Source: Doris montereyensis
Taxonomy: Eukaryota > Mollusca > Gastropoda > Nudibranchia > Dorididae
Length of the DNA stretch: 64,000 nt
Reading direction: 5' to 3'
Assembly: GCA_037039925.1 (NCBI GenBank)
Contig: JAXRKP010001187.1
Coordinates: 43,501 to 107,500, forward strand
The notes under the pieces are model-generated. The model saw only the letters and a program-made list of their open reading frames with translations, was not told the DNA's origin and made no database searches. Positions 11,301 to 22,890 of the stretch are shown here, in pieces. Made by a program: the position numbers and the translations under genes. How positions within the stretch are numbered: position 1 is the stretch's first letter; every line of letters starts with the position of its first letter.

Positions 11301-11560
11301 AAGACGGAGAAGATGAAAAAATTGAAGAAGGATGGAGGAGACGAAATAATTCAACACAGACGGCAAAGACAGAGAAGACGAAAGAATTGAACAAAGACGG
11401 AGAAGACGAAAAAAAATGAAAGAAATATGACAACAACCGAGAAGACGAAAGTAAAAAAAAGAGGTTATCAAAATCTAAGAGAAATAGAAGAAAAGGACGA
11501 GGATAAGCAAGTGAAGACAACAATGGCAATGAAAACAAAAAAGACCAACTGAAGAGGATA
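8380..11560. repeat. Degenerate purine-rich minisatellite (period about 28, variable)
   Basis: Plus strand is a long run of diverged units of the type GAAGAAAGACGGAGAAGACG followed by AAAAAATT, with variants carrying AACCACAGAGA or GGTAAAGCCGAAG. Longer higher-order units of roughly 100-220 bp seem to repeat between 9970 and 11000. The minus strand has long Phe-Ser-Leu frames (up to 589 codons) only because the units rarely make stops; they have no domain, and several frames are open over the same bases. I do not call genes here. It starts beside a T10/A10 hairpin at 8390-8410. Confidence 0.85.
9393..9765. other. GC-rich unique block inside the purine array
   Basis: About 370 bp of balanced, GC-richer sequence abruptly replaces the purine-rich units and then the array resumes. 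Restriction-like motifs such as CCTAGG, GGATCC and GAGCTC are scattered in it. The minus strand stays open through it (for example LRLNPSIGDWVGSTELHWAK), but so does a second frame, so coding is unproven. I do not recognise it. It may be an inserted interspersed repeat or a remnant of an original higher-order satellite unit. Confidence 0.5.
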
Positions 11561-11934
11561 GAACAGAAGATGACAAGATTGACATGTCAATTTCCATGTT
11601 GTGGTTATGTTTATGGATTGGATTCATGTGGATGAGTAGGCCTAATTTCAGCAGAAAGCTGAGTAAGTTAGATTGGTAACGGTAGACCGAGAGATAGCTC
11701 TAAATTTCTAGATCTTAATCTCTTTCTACACATGGGAGGTCTCTGATTCTGTCAATATTTTCGCTCATTTTTGTGCTATGTCAAATTTAAAAGTATTGGA
11801 TTTCTGTCGTGAACTGTTCTTCATCTGAAGTCAAAGTTCAAACGAGGTTTGAAGTCGATTGAATCTGATTTCGAAAGTAGACTCAACAAAGGAAATGTTA
11901 TCATTATGGGTAATATGGTAAGTCAAATACAACC

Positions 11935-12270
11935 GATCACTTAGAAACCACGAACACTGCGCCGACGCAGCTAGTTTCGCGCTCACTTAAGATACGCACG
12001 GTCTTAGTTTACCGGCCGGTGCAAAAAGTTCTACATGTGTGCGTGTGACTAGCTGCACCAGGCACTAGCGCAACTTGCGCACAGTCTTTGTTTTACGGCC
12101 CTATATGTGTGTAAAAATAGATTTTAAATTATCATTTCGATCATTTTCTTTGATTTCTTCAAAACATCCAAAATTGGACTTACACAGTTTGCGACTTTCA
12201 CCATCGATATGCAGACTATCCTGAGTTTGGCTCTTTTGGTGCCCAAAATTAAGTTTGCCAAGCTGGCAGG
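11935..12270 (-). repeat. Right arm of the imperfect inverted repeat
   Basis: Contains GCGCAACTTGCGCACAGTCT (12068 on) and TTACACAGTTTGCGACTTTC (12180 on), both reverse complements of motifs in 7600-7895. The arms enclose about 4 kb, so this could be a foldback or long-TIR DNA element carrying the array. No transposase is recognisable between them. Confidence 0.5.
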
Positions 12271-13440
12271 CAAACTACCCACGAAATTGATTTTGAAGTA
12301 AAGACCTATTTTAACATTAATTTTAAATTCAATATTTTATGGTGTGCGCGTGTTTGAAGATTTCTACTTCTACCGAAAGACTTAATAATTAGATATTTTT
12401 GTATGATCTAGTTACACTAGCTAGTAGGGTATCTAGAGAATAATACCTTGATCTAACAGACTAGGTTTTGTTTTTGGTTAGCTTTAGTGTAGTTGTAGAG
12501 TTGTCTAGATCTTAGCTCTTCAAAGTGTAACTTTAGTTATAGGGAGGTTAATTTAAAGTTTGAGTTAATATGACACAAAGAGATTTAGCATTATCAAATC
12601 TTGAAAGTTGGATTAGTTTGAGACAGTTACTCAAGTTAGCTGATAAACTACATGAAAAGGCTGATGGATGAATTTTTACAATTTCTAGTAATTTTTATTG
12701 AGTCATTTTTTTTATTGCCTCTTGACATTGAGTGAGAAGGAAGATAGGATAGACTGTCAGCTTGCAAAGATTACCGAATTGAGAAGAGATTCTAATAACA
12801 AAACTGCTGTTTCCAAATTAATTTTATATCATTTAAAAGAAATGTTGTTAGTTTTTTTTTATACATTCATCACAGCGATGCTGATGCAAAACAAATTTTT
12901 AATATTGTGGGGACAATCTCACAGTAAAAAAGGGAGCACCTTGTCTGTCGAAGACCACTTACCTTAACTCGCATGAAAAGGATTACTATTTTTGTTACAT
13001 AGTGTAACTAGACTTGTAAAGATATAGGCTACAGTTTTACTCTGAATTCATTATGAAATTCCAATTTAATTGTAAATTTAGGCTATTTAGAATTACTGAA
13101 ATGTTAATGAGATAATGAATATGTGCATCAAAAAGAAGAGGTAAAGTTCTTTCAAGTCAATGTGGCCCATAGAGCGGAACCTTAGTTTACCTTAAAAGTA
13201 AGCGGTTAATTCAAATCAAATAATCAATGTTTTCTGGAATATTGCGGGCCATCATGCTGGTTAAAATGACTTCACGCAGTCAGAGTCTGTTTTACCATTT
13301 GAAAAGATTGGCAGCTATGAATACTACTTTTAATATCTCCCGTGTTATTGTTTAACTTAATTTCCTTTGGCAGTTTGTTCCACAGCCTCATCAATATTTG
13401 AAGATGGACCATGTATTTTTGTTTTTTGTTCTTGTCTTAA
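12270..13440. other. Intronic sequence, one weak ORF remnant
   Basis: A 33-codon frame at 12570 (MTQRDLALSNLESW...) and a nearby frame reading DRIDCQLAKITELRRDSNN at about 12737 look more protein-like than the surrounding sequence, in different frames. I do not recognise a family. No other feature seen. Confidence 0.3.
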
Positions 13441-13449
13441 GTTGGGGGA

Positions 13450-13695
13450 GGAAATCACTGAGTGGTTAAAGGCATTGCCCTGTGACTCAGAGGTACTGGG
13501 ATCGAGCCCTACTTCAGGCACTTCGTTTTCTTCCTTGGGCAAGAAAACCTACTTTATTTCCTCACTTGGACAACATGGGTGACTACTGTTGCATGGAGTG
13601 TCAGCACGATGATAGCCTATATTCCTGTCTCTAAAGGAATTGGAAAACCAGGAACGACACTTTTCGGTGCCTGCGCAGAGAGGGCACAATTTTCT
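13450..13695 (+). mobile_element. tRNA-derived SINE
   Basis: The head resembles a tRNA: A-box-like TGGTTAAAGG at 13463-13472 and B-box GGGATCGAGCC at 13498-13508. The body contains TTTCCTCACTTGGACAACAT. The spacing of the boxes (about 25 nt between them) suits internal RNA polymerase III promotion. It lies in an NDRG intron. Confidence 0.65.
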
Positions 13696-13846
13696 TGTTT
13701 TCATTTGTTTTTGTATTAAGTTGAAGCTGATCTAATGGCATAAACATTTGGCGGTTTATAGCTGTAAGTCTTTATTTATTTCTGGATCTATGCAATTCCA
13801 AAATATCTATAAACAAGAAAAAAACTGGTTTTACCTTATACCTCAG

Positions 13847-13933
13847 CTGAGTCATCACGAGCATGTTGACTGCCTGGTGCTCGTCAACCCGACAGCCAGC
13901 AAAAGTGGTTGGATTGAATGGGGCTATCAGAAG
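13847..13933 (+). CDS. NDRG: NDRG-family protein, exon (LVLVN region)
   Basis: Encodes 29 residues, LSHHEHVDCLVLVNPTASKS then GWIEWGYQK. It aligns with vertebrate [27 protein letters not shown]; LVLVN is the beta strand after the nucleophile elbow. Acceptor CCTCAG and donor GTGGGT, phase 0 at both ends. Confidence 0.93.
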
Positions 13934-14159
13934 GTGGGTAATTTGTTAGTCAGATTTTACTTATGAAAATTCACCACCGCGTGACAGATATATTGGGGTA
14001 TTTTTGTTTTTTATTTGCATTCTGATTCTGCGATCAGTTGAATATATTCCTTCTATAGCCTCTTGCATGTGTTTGTTTTGTGTCTCTGTCAGTGTCTGTC
14101 TCTCCTCCCCTTTCTGCATGTCTGTCTATCTCCCTCTGATTATCTGTCTGTCTGTCTCC

Positions 14160-14308
14160 TGTGGGTGGTTGGAGGGCTCTTCTTGTAGGTCCTACTCCCA
14201 CTAGTTTCCTTTCACTTTTGTATCTTTTGTCTTGCTGCTTTCTCTTAATTCACCCTGAGATCAATGCAAATGGTGGACAGTGTAAATTTCAATGCAAGAA
14301 ACAAAGTC

Positions 14309-14310
<2 letters not shown>
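14160..14310 (+). mobile_element. Family R copy leading into a TC tract
   Basis: Near-complete copy: GGTGGTTGGAGGGCTCTTCT, TAGGTCCTACTCC, TTTCCTTTCACTTTTGTATC, TTGCTGCTTTCTCTTAATTC, ACCCTGAGATCA, TGGTGGACAGTGTAAATTTC. Immediately followed by TC repeats. Confidence 0.65.
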
Positions 14311-14655
<345 letters not shown>

Positions 14656-14749
14656 TGTTTGTTGTTTTTTTAGCCATGTTGTGGATTTTAGTATATATAT
14701 GAGTAACTTTTACTGTCAATATAATATAGTTGTCCTATATCATTGAAAA

Positions 14750-15090
14750 TTTTGTAGCGTCCATGGTTGCCAAAGAAACGGCCGCTGTCTTGGATTTTGA
14801 CCCAATTTTCAAAATCTATCTCCTCACTTAGTTTTGAATAGAATCACTCGAAACCTGTGCAGATCATTTTTTCCATTCAATATCTGAAGAGTGAAGGTTT
14901 TTTTTTTTTTTATAGGTATTTCTTCTTCGTCAGTATTAGGGTGATTTTAATCAAAATTTTGACTGTTTTTACCTACAAAATATTGCGTTATAGAAAAAAT
15001 TATACGTCATATGGACATTTTTTTGCTATTAACTTGTCGATAAATGATCAGTCTACATGAATATATAGAGAATAGAAAATCAACATTTTT
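14750..15090. repeat. Diverged interspersed repeat with RFX-like motif
   Basis: 14925-15080 (TTAGGGTGATTTTAATCAAA, TGGACATTTTTTTGCTATTA, GATAAATGATCAGTCTAC) aligns with 22740-22890. The start carries CCATGGTTGCC and GCGGC-type motifs seen again at 19231 and 33470. No transposase recognised. Confidence 0.45.
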
Positions 15091-15394
15091 ATGTCTCAAA
15101 ATGGCTGTCCAAGAAGTTATAATGAATTAATTTTATGTTTTTAAAAAATTAGCCCATTGGAACAAACATCACATCTATCTCATGTGTGCAAAATGTTATG
15201 ATTTTAAACCGATTTTCAAGAGAATTATTCAGTTTTTTGTCTCTCCTGTAAAATAAATGTTTTTAGACTCTGTCGGTTTGAGCCCGACATCATTGATATA
15301 TGTGTTTGAAAAGTACTCTTCACAAGAAAAATCCCATGCTCTGTCCAAAACTTCAAGTTCTTGTATTTGATTGCTGTTTTCTATTGAAATGCAG

Positions 15395-15472
15395 ATGAAC
15401 TCTTGGTACCTGTTCAGTGGCCAGCTCACGTCATTCACGGAGGAATACCTGTTGTGGCACTGGTTTGGAAAG
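15395..15472 (+). CDS. NDRG: NDRG-family protein, exon (LFSGQLTSF region)
   Basis: Encodes 26 residues, MNSWYLFSGQLTSFTEEYLL then WHWFGK, between acceptor AAATGCAG and donor GTAGTC, phase 0 on both sides. It corresponds to the helical cap region before vertebrate HLFGKEE. The cap is less conserved than the flanking exons, which fits the family. Confidence 0.88.
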
Positions 15473-15579
15473 GTAGTCAAAGTCCTTTGTAGTTATCGTT
15501 ATCAGAAAGAATGAGTGAATGTTTCTCTTGTTAAAAAGAGCTTTTATTTAGTAGAGCATGAAAAGAATGCTTTTTATTA

Positions 15580-15715
15580 GGAAGAGGTGGTTGTTACTAG
15601 TAGATTCTATTTCTTTCTTTTCCTTTCACTATCTTTCATCTTGCTGTTTCCTCTTAATTTACACTGAGATCACCGCAATGGTGGACGGGAAAAATTTCAA
15701 TGAAACAAAACAGGA
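15580..15715 (+). mobile_element. Family R copy next to the 30-bp minisatellite
   Basis: TTTCTTTTCCTTTCACTATC, TTTCATCTTGCTGTTTCCTC, ACACTGAGATCACCGCAATG and GTGGACGGGAAAAATTTCAA match family R. The first minisatellite-like unit (GAGAGTGAATGCA) starts about 5 nt after its end. Confidence 0.65.
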
Positions 15716-15717
15716 AA

Positions 15718-17200
15718 AGAGAGTGAATGCAATCGTTAAAAATCAAGAAGAGAGAGAGTGAATGCATTTTTTTATAATCATGAAGAGAGTGAATGCATTG
15801 TTATCAGGAAGAGGTAATGAATGCATTGTTTTATCAGGAAGACAGAGTGTATGCATTGTTTTACCAAGAAGACAGTGAATCCATTGTTTTATGAGGAAGA
15901 GAGAGTGAATGCATTGGAAGGAAGGATGAATGTATTGTAAATTGTTTTATCAGGAAGAGAGAGTGAATGCATTGTTATCAGGACGAGGTAATGGATGCAT
16001 TGTTCTATCAAGAAGACAGACGGAATGCATTGTTTTACCAAGGAGACAGTGAATCCATTGTTTCATGAGGAAGAGAGAGTGAGTTCACTGAATGCATTGT
16101 TTTATGAGGAAGACAGAGTGAACGCATTGTTTTATCAATAAGAGAGATTGAATACATTTTTTTATCAAGAAGAGCGAGTGAAGCATTGGTTTGACAGGAA
16201 GACAGAGTGAATGCATTGTATTATGAGGAAGACAGAGTGAACACATTGTTTTATCAGGAAGACAGAGTGGATGCTTTGTTTTATCAATAAGAGAGATTGA
16301 ATACATTTTTTTATCAGGAAGACAGAGTAAATGCATTTTGTTTTATCAAAAAGACAGAGTGAATGCATTTTTTTTATCAGGAAAAGAGAGTGAATGCATC
16401 GTTTTATCAGGAAAAGAGAGTGACTGCATTGTTTTATCAAGAAGACAGAGTGAATGCATTGTATTATCAAGAAGACAGAGTGAATGCAGTTTTTTATCAG
16501 GAAGACAGTGAATGCATTGTTTTATCAGGATGTCAGAGGGGATGCATTGTTTTATCAAGAAGACAGAGTGATTGTAATGTTTTATCAGGAAAAGAGAGTG
16601 AATGCATTGTTTTATCAGAATGTCAGAATGAATGCATTGTTTTATCAAGAAGACAGAGTGAATGCATTGTATTATCAAGAAGACAGAGTGAATGCAGTTT
16701 TTTATCAGGAAGACAGTGAATGCATTGTTTTATCAGAATGTCAGAGGGGATGCATTGTTTTATCAAGAAGACAGAGTGATTGCAATGTTTTATCAGGAAG
16801 AGAGAATGAATGCAGTTTTATCAGGATGTCAGAGTGAATGCATTGTTTTATCAAGAAGACAGAGTGAATACATTGTTTCATCTTGAAGACAGAGTGAATG
16901 CATTGTTTTATCAGGATGTCAGAGGGAATGCATTATTTTATCATGAAGACAGAGTGAATGCATTGTTTTATGAAGAAGACAAGAGTGAATGCATTGTTTT
17001 ATCAAGAAGACAGAGTGAATGCATTGTTTTATCAAGAATACAGAGTGAATGCATTGTTTCATCATGAAGACAGAGTGAATGCATTGTTTTATCAAGAAGA
17101 CAGAGTGAATGCATTGTTTTATCAAGAAGATAAGAATGAATGCTATGTTTCATAATGAAGACAGAGTGAATGCATTGTTTTATCAGGAAGGCAGAGTCCA
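15718..17200. repeat. 30-bp minisatellite, about 48 units
   Basis: Unit is GAATGCATTGTTTTATCA, then two bases (usually AG or GA), then AGACAGAGT; unit length varies at the left end and becomes regular 30 bp from about 16340. Because 30 is divisible by three, both strands carry decapeptide frames (NALFYQEDRV on plus, HSVFLIKQCI on minus). These reflect unit length; no start context, domain or signal sequence supports a gene. It ends at about 17200, 290 bp before an NDRG exon. Confidence 0.92.
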
Positions 17201-17485
17201 TGTCTGGGGTTGTTTTTGTTTTTTTTGTCTGGTGGAGCAAATGAATGTCTTTCTTTTAATCAGACAAAAGGATTGTGTGCCTTTTTTTTATTATCAAAAA
17301 AGAGGAATTAATTATTTTTTTCATGAGAGAAAAGGAATTAATGTCTTTTTTTTAATAAAAAGAAAGGAATAAACGAGTATGTATTTTTAAAATTAGAAAG
17401 ACCGAATAACTGTGATGGGGATTTTAATCAAAAAGAATATAATAAGTGTAATTGTTTATTATTCTGCTGTTTCGTTTCTGTCCAG

Positions 17486-17586
17486 AAAACCCGTTGGCAC
17501 AACCATGACTTGATAACCAGCTACAAGGAATACATCAAGTCTATCAGCCCACAGAACTTGGCCCTCTTCATAGAGGCCTACTTAAA
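17486..17586 (+). CDS. NDRG: NDRG-family protein, exon (SYKEYIKSISPQNLALFIEA)
   Basis: Encodes KTRWHNHDLITSYKEYIKSI then SPQNLALFIEAYLK, matching vertebrate VEVVHTYRQHIVNDMNPGNL and HLFINAYNSR. Acceptor TGTCCAG. The donor GTAAAA leaves two bases, AA, completed by the G that opens the next exon (AAG, Lys). Confidence 0.94.
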
Positions 17587-17834
17587 GTAAAATTCAAGTC
17601 TAAACCTTGTCTGTTTATTTTTTCAAAATGTTTGTTTGTGTGTTCTTGTAGACTCATTTGACTGGAATCAAAATCAGCAGAGTCCTTTATTTGTCTCTGA
17701 ATAGAGAAATTGGGATGGTAATGGTAGAGATGCCAACCAGTAAGCCAAATATGGATTTAGAACGCATTTTAGGGCTCAGTACACAGATGTGCAAAATTTG
17801 GATTGAATATGCAAAGTTGCAATGTTAAGTGCAA

Positions 17835-18210
17835 CCGTAGTGTAGTAAGTTTGTAATCACAACGACACTGCTTCAAACCCTATGGCTGGCGTAGGTGTTA
17901 AACGTTGTTCTCTTAGGAAAGGTATCTCACTCTGATTTCCTCACTTGACTCAGGTGTGAATGAGTACCCAGCAATAGGTAGAGAAAGGTTTTGGCAGGGT
18001 GTTAGTACAAAGTGCCTAACAGGCTGCTGTACTCCTCAGGGAGTTGATAAGGACTTTGAATGGATTAGCCATTTAGCCTGCTTGGAGATAAGTGACGTAC
18101 AGTCGGTGAGCCTGCATTTGTGCAGGGATATGGACTATATATCTATCTGTATCTTTATCTTCTACTATGTATCTATACGTCGTCAGGGAAACCAGAATAC
18201 TATGCGCTAA
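17835..18210 (+). mobile_element. SINE-like element
   Basis: B-box-like GCTTCAAACCC at 17870-17880 with a degenerate A-box near 17837. The body TTTCCTCACTTGACTCAGGT, GTGAATGAGTACCCAGCAAT resembles the conserved central part shared by many invertebrate tRNA-derived SINEs, and partly matches the body of the SINE at 13450. Ends near GCGCTAAAAGAGG. Confidence 0.55.
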
Positions 18211-18300
18211 AAGAGGATACTTGTATCATTGTCATTTTCTTGTCTTTATTCTTTGTCTAAATATAGTATTGATTAAGATTTTACTAGCCTCTTTAATGAC

Positions 18301-18440
18301 GTTTATACATACATAAGTTCCATGTACGTTAACACATAAACAAATGCCTTGTACACATAAACAAGTCCCACGTACATTAACACAGAAACAAGTCCTATGT
18401 ACGTTAACACATCAACAAGTCCCACATACGTAAACACATA
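18301..18440. repeat. Short tandem array, unit about 27-30 bp
   Basis: About five imperfect units of the type ACATAAACAAGTCCCACGTA followed by CGTTAAC. No gene evidence. Confidence 0.75.
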
Positions 18441-19189
18441 AAGAAATTTGACAGCCGTGGCATTTAGGAAGGCATTTTTACCCAAAATTGGTCATATTTA
18501 GTGCATTGAACTATTGGATGGAGCAATTTGCTCCCTTCACATTGATACCATAAAGAAACTCAGTGTTGATTTTTTTTTAATTTATGCGAAAACATTTTAG
18601 AAACGATATAGGCCTAACCTGCAACACATCTCGTTTACGTAGAAGCCAAGTTGATTCTCATTTGAATCATCACAAATGTACATTATCCAATAAATCTACT
18701 TTTGATGAACTGTCCAGGGAGGTGCCATAAATTATGCGACATATTCCGCAAACTTGTTATAAAAGGAGTGCTTTCCAACAGGATCGACCAGAATAGAGAG
18801 CCTTTCAAGATTGTATTACTTTTCAAAGTATTATACTATTCTTTTCTAGGTTTATATGAGAAAAACATTCAAATAACAGGTTTCAAGTGCGATTTTCTCA
18901 AAATGATACTTTTTTATTTATTGTCAGAATGCACCCAATTTTGTTATATAGCATCTATGAAACAATACAAACTTTCAGCCAGTTGCGATTTTCGATATCG
19001 TTCGGAAATTTTTGTAATTTAATTTGCCCCAAAAAATGGGAAAGGTGCTATACATGCATTTTTTATAAGAATCATAAAATTAAAACTGTTGGATTTATCA
19101 AAAATCCCCTCTAGGTGTGGCAAGATATTGAACCGAATAATATTTGTACAAATTTACAGCCAGATCTGTTTAAAACTGAAAACGCCTAT

Positions 19190-19260
19190 TTGAATTGAAG
19201 TTGCTGGTATTTTCACGATGAAAATCCAAGATGGTGACGTTTCCATGGCAACCATATGAT
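19190..19260. promoter_or_regulatory. X-box-like palindrome in a repeat
   Basis: GTTTCCATGGCAACC at 19239-19253 fits the RFX X-box pattern (GTTNCCATGGNAAC), preceded by CCAAGATGGTGAC. Related motifs occur at 33482 and, diverged, at 14765. Binding is not shown. Confidence 0.35.
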
Positions 19261-19899
19261 AAATTTAGACATGCTGAGTTCAATTCAAGATAGAATAGCT
19301 CTGCCAAGACAGCTCCTTGAGTCGAAGCCAGCCCGCTTGGCAACTAGCTATGTGCGTAGTAGGCGAGGTAAACAAACCAGTCAGTTTAGTGGTGTTATTA
19401 CTGCCTACATATACACATTTTGTCACTTCCACTCGCCTGGACATCGTTTAATGCATGTCTTTGTACACACACTTATTTATTCATTACAATCCCCTCTTTA
19501 TCTAAATGCCCAAAATTTGTTGGAAAACTTTACAATACTTTTTAAGCAGTTTCTTAATACTCTTGATAACTTAGCCCTCTGTTGATAAGTACATTTTCAT
19601 AATACCATACTATCTTTTTGGGTTGATTTATGATTGAATTTTAAGACTTTTTTTGGCACACTGCTGGCCTCTCCAACACTTATCTATGAGCTTGTGATGT
19701 GGCAACTCTCGGACGGCTGTGTTTGTTCTATATAGGGCCCATATGAAAGGGGATGGGTTGCCAAGAAGAGGAGATCAGATTGGCAGAGCCCGTTGCTTGG
19801 CACTGGCACACTCCATTACACTGCTACACTTTATTCTTATATTTCTATTTGTTTTGTTCTTGCGAACAAGGATTGCATTTCAGAGAATACTGAGATTCC

Positions 19900-22260
19900 A
19901 ACAATGGCAGACGCGATGAACAGAGATGACATAGATATCCATGTAGGCAAATGAGGTTTCCGGTAAGATCAAAGAAACGACAGCTCAGTTAGTGACGTTC
20001 TGCAATGAATTGCACTAATGGACGATATCATCGCCTGTTCTGTCCTTTTTTGTTCCCCATATATGCAGAACGATGTAGGAAATGGGTCCCAAACTACTGT
20101 TGACAAGATTTTCCTGAAAACACAGCGTCGCTCTTTTGCTGGAAATGTTTTGTGTTCGGAGCACTTTGAGAATTCTCATTTTACAAACGCAAAGAAGAAC
20201 CAATTAAAAAACGCATAAAGGCTGTTTCAACTTTATTTGATGTACCTAAACCATCATGCAGTCTTGCAGCAAAGAGACATCCTCCGAAGGAAAAGGAGTT
20301 AGGCCCACCAACAAAGCAAATCTTTTAATCCTCATCACAGCCATAAACCTCTATTTAATAACCCTCCAGTATTCACCACAACCTTCAAGAGTTCAGGATC
20401 GCGTTTCGCCAGATAATGGTTGACAAAATTCTGTTTCAACAAATGGCGGGACTAATTGCAAGGAAGACAAACAATGGGGCGTTTAGCGTGCAAAATTATC
20501 TGCCCTTGTTTCAGAAACAGATCGGTGGTACCTCTTTTGTTTGGCGCCTGAAGCCCTTCTTTAATTATAGTAAAATACGAGGGCGGTGAGTACACTAGGT
20601 CATTATTCATAAATAATAATGTTATTACAAAAGCAGTATAACTACTGGTACCATTTATACTTTTGTTAATAATCATTCTAATACTGTAAATAATAATGCT
20701 TACATTTGTGATGATGATTATTATTAATAATAAGAGAAGAAGAAAGAGAAGGAACAGGATGATCACTGGTAATGATAATAACAAACACTAAATCTAGAAT
20801 TAGAAATGATAAAGTAGTCCATAACAAATTAGGTGTTCATATTTTTACCACATTGACTGGCACTTAACAAGATTAATATATTATCTAATTTCTTTGTTTG
20901 CACTGAGTTACATTGAAAGTATTATAGGATTTCGCATTGAGGAAATGCGGCGACGCAAAAGTGTTAACACGGCCAATTGCGTGAGGTCTAATCGGGAATA
21001 CCTGAAACGAGATAAACACTCCCGTAGTTTTACATTTTGATCCATATTCATAAAATGTAATTTAGTATATTTGTGAAATCTGTTTTCAATTCTCAAATTC
21101 TCTAACAAATTATTAAATGTCTCAACCTTACTACAAGTTCAAATTGATTCTTCTTTTTTTTCGTGTCCTATTTTTTTCAACTCGGTTGGACAGAAGAACA
21201 TCTACATCCAAAACTAGAATCTTATGTAAATAGATCTAGACACAGGGAGATACAACATATTTATTTACAAGAGTGATATAAAAATCTCAATTATTAATTA
21301 GATTTTATGGCAACACAAGATAGTTAGACTTAAGCAATCTAGATTTCTAAAGTTCGAAAGGGTGAAAATGTCAGTACGAATAAGTAGATCTAGAACTCTG
21401 CTCTCCCGGCTGGCACTGGCAAGAATAAGTCGTGAAATGACATGCAAAGGATCTCAAAGATGCCATTGCAACTATTTTCCCACAATTTTATGATGTATAT
21501 CTAAATAAATCTAGTCATATATGTTGATTCACATGTTTAGATAGATAACATTTAAGTGTGAAAGTCAGCGATACGTCTTTTGCTGTCACTTACAATGAAT
21601 AGCACTAGTAAAAAATAGCCACGCAAAAGAGTTACCACCGATCTGGGAGATCTTGCAATGCATCACGGGACAGATTAGCAGTAGGAGCTAAACGCCTCAT
21701 TTCCTGCTCACTTTGACAATATCGTCAAATTCTGATCCAGCAGAAAATAGATCAAGGCCCATTTTTGAGAGTGACCAAAAACTTCTTGAGCTGCTTTTGA
21801 TCGCAAATAGCATAAAATGGCTGAGAATGGAAGATTTGGTACAACTCGAAAATGTCATGGCTTACATAAGTGGCTACATATTGAAGACAGTTCAGTACAT
21901 CCCGGTCGTCTGTAATGCTTACAAAGCTGTGTTGGAAGAGAGAGACAACCCTAATGAAAGATTTGCCTGTTAATGTAAAAGACATACAGCGGCTTCAAAA
22001 ATGAAAGACTGAGAAAGTCAAGCTTTTTAGTAGTGGAGACATTAGGGTTATTTGAAGCAACATTTCTAACCCTTGCTTTGGTGTGCTTCAGAAAAGATAA
22101 TCTAAGAAAGAATCTCAAGTCTAAGCTTCTGGAATTGCGCCTGAAAATTTTAGATTGTCATTGTGACAACGCCGATGTTGTCGCCAGCCTTTTTCTCACC
22201 ATCAGAATACATCATGAGTGAAAATCAGAAACGACACCCTGAAGGTGCAGTCATATAAGA
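19900..22260 (+). mobile_element. THAP / P-element-like DNA transposon remnant
   Basis: 20107-20215 encodes FLKTQRRSFAGNVLCSEHFE then NSHFTNAKKNQLKNA, with the C-x2-H (CSEH) end and following region of a THAP zinc finger. 21713-22221 encodes VMAYISGYILKTV and, in another frame, CHCDNADVVASLFLTIRIHH, which resemble the C-terminal end of P-element/THAP9-type transposases. The first half of the THAP finger and the RNase H-like catalytic core are missing or unrecognisable. Between the halves lies AT-rich sequence (20560-21650), probably later insertions. Confidence 0.55.
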
Positions 22261-22729
22261 AAGTTGAATGACGTCATTGTATTAACATTGACGAGAGGAA
22301 CCTGTATGCTAAATATCATACAAATCGGTCTATGAATGACGGGGGAGATAGAATTTTGGTGTGAAAAAACTCCCTTTTGAGAAAAATGCAAGTAAAGAAA
22401 TGAAAAGAAAATAACATAAAGCAAACGCTTCAGACGGGTTACCCTTCTTGTAGCAGCCCCTTTACTCTTTCGACAGTTTCTGGCATTGTTATTAATGTAA
22501 AGGGGATTGTAAAACTAGGTTTAGATGTGCATTGCGGTGAAGAGAGCCGTCAAATGATCATTGTTTTGTATTTTTCCTCTATTCTTATACTTGTGCGACG
22601 TTGGCCTTCATCTATTATGTCACAAAGTGCTTGGTCAATCGGCGTGGGGTGTTCCTGAAAGCCAAGTAAAAGAACTGTGTTGCCTTATTGGTGATTAGCC
22701 GGCGCTAGAGGGATTTTCAGTGCCAATTT

Positions 22730-22890
22730 TCTCAGTCAGTGTTAGGGTAATTTACGTAAAAAATTGTAACTGTTTACCTACCCTCGGCTACAAAAAATTT
22801 GGAAAAGAAAAAAATAAATGTCACATGGACATTGTTTTGCCCTAAGCTTGTAGATAAATGATCGTTCTACCCAAATATGCAAAGAACAGA
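22730..22890. repeat. Diverged repeat, second copy of the 14925 family
   Basis: GTTAGGGTAATTTACGTAAA, ATGGACATTGTTTTGCC and GTAGATAAATGATCGTTCTA match 14925-15080 in the same orientation. A (CCCT)4-like stretch follows at 22895. Confidence 0.5.

Larger units (their letters stand above)
4171..13846 (+). other. NDRG intron (9.7 kb)
   Basis: Bounded by GTAGGT and CCTCAG. The flanking exons join as GRYE-LSHHEHVD with both ends in phase 0. It contains a LINE copy, an inverted-repeat-flanked block with a large degenerate tandem array, and a SINE-like unit, listed separately. Confidence 0.8.

Noticed and set aside
8597..11538. Long minus-strand Phe/Ser/Leu-rich reading frames (up to 589 codons) that look like membrane proteins
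   Set aside because: They follow the degenerate tandem array, several frames are open over the same bases, and no domain or start context is present.
15718..17200. CRISPR array
   Set aside because: Units are directly tandem with no unique spacers, and the genome is animal.
16085..17240. Repetitive proteins from NALFYQEDRV / HSVFLIKQCI units
   Set aside because: A 30-bp repeat keeps frames open by arithmetic; both strands are equally open.
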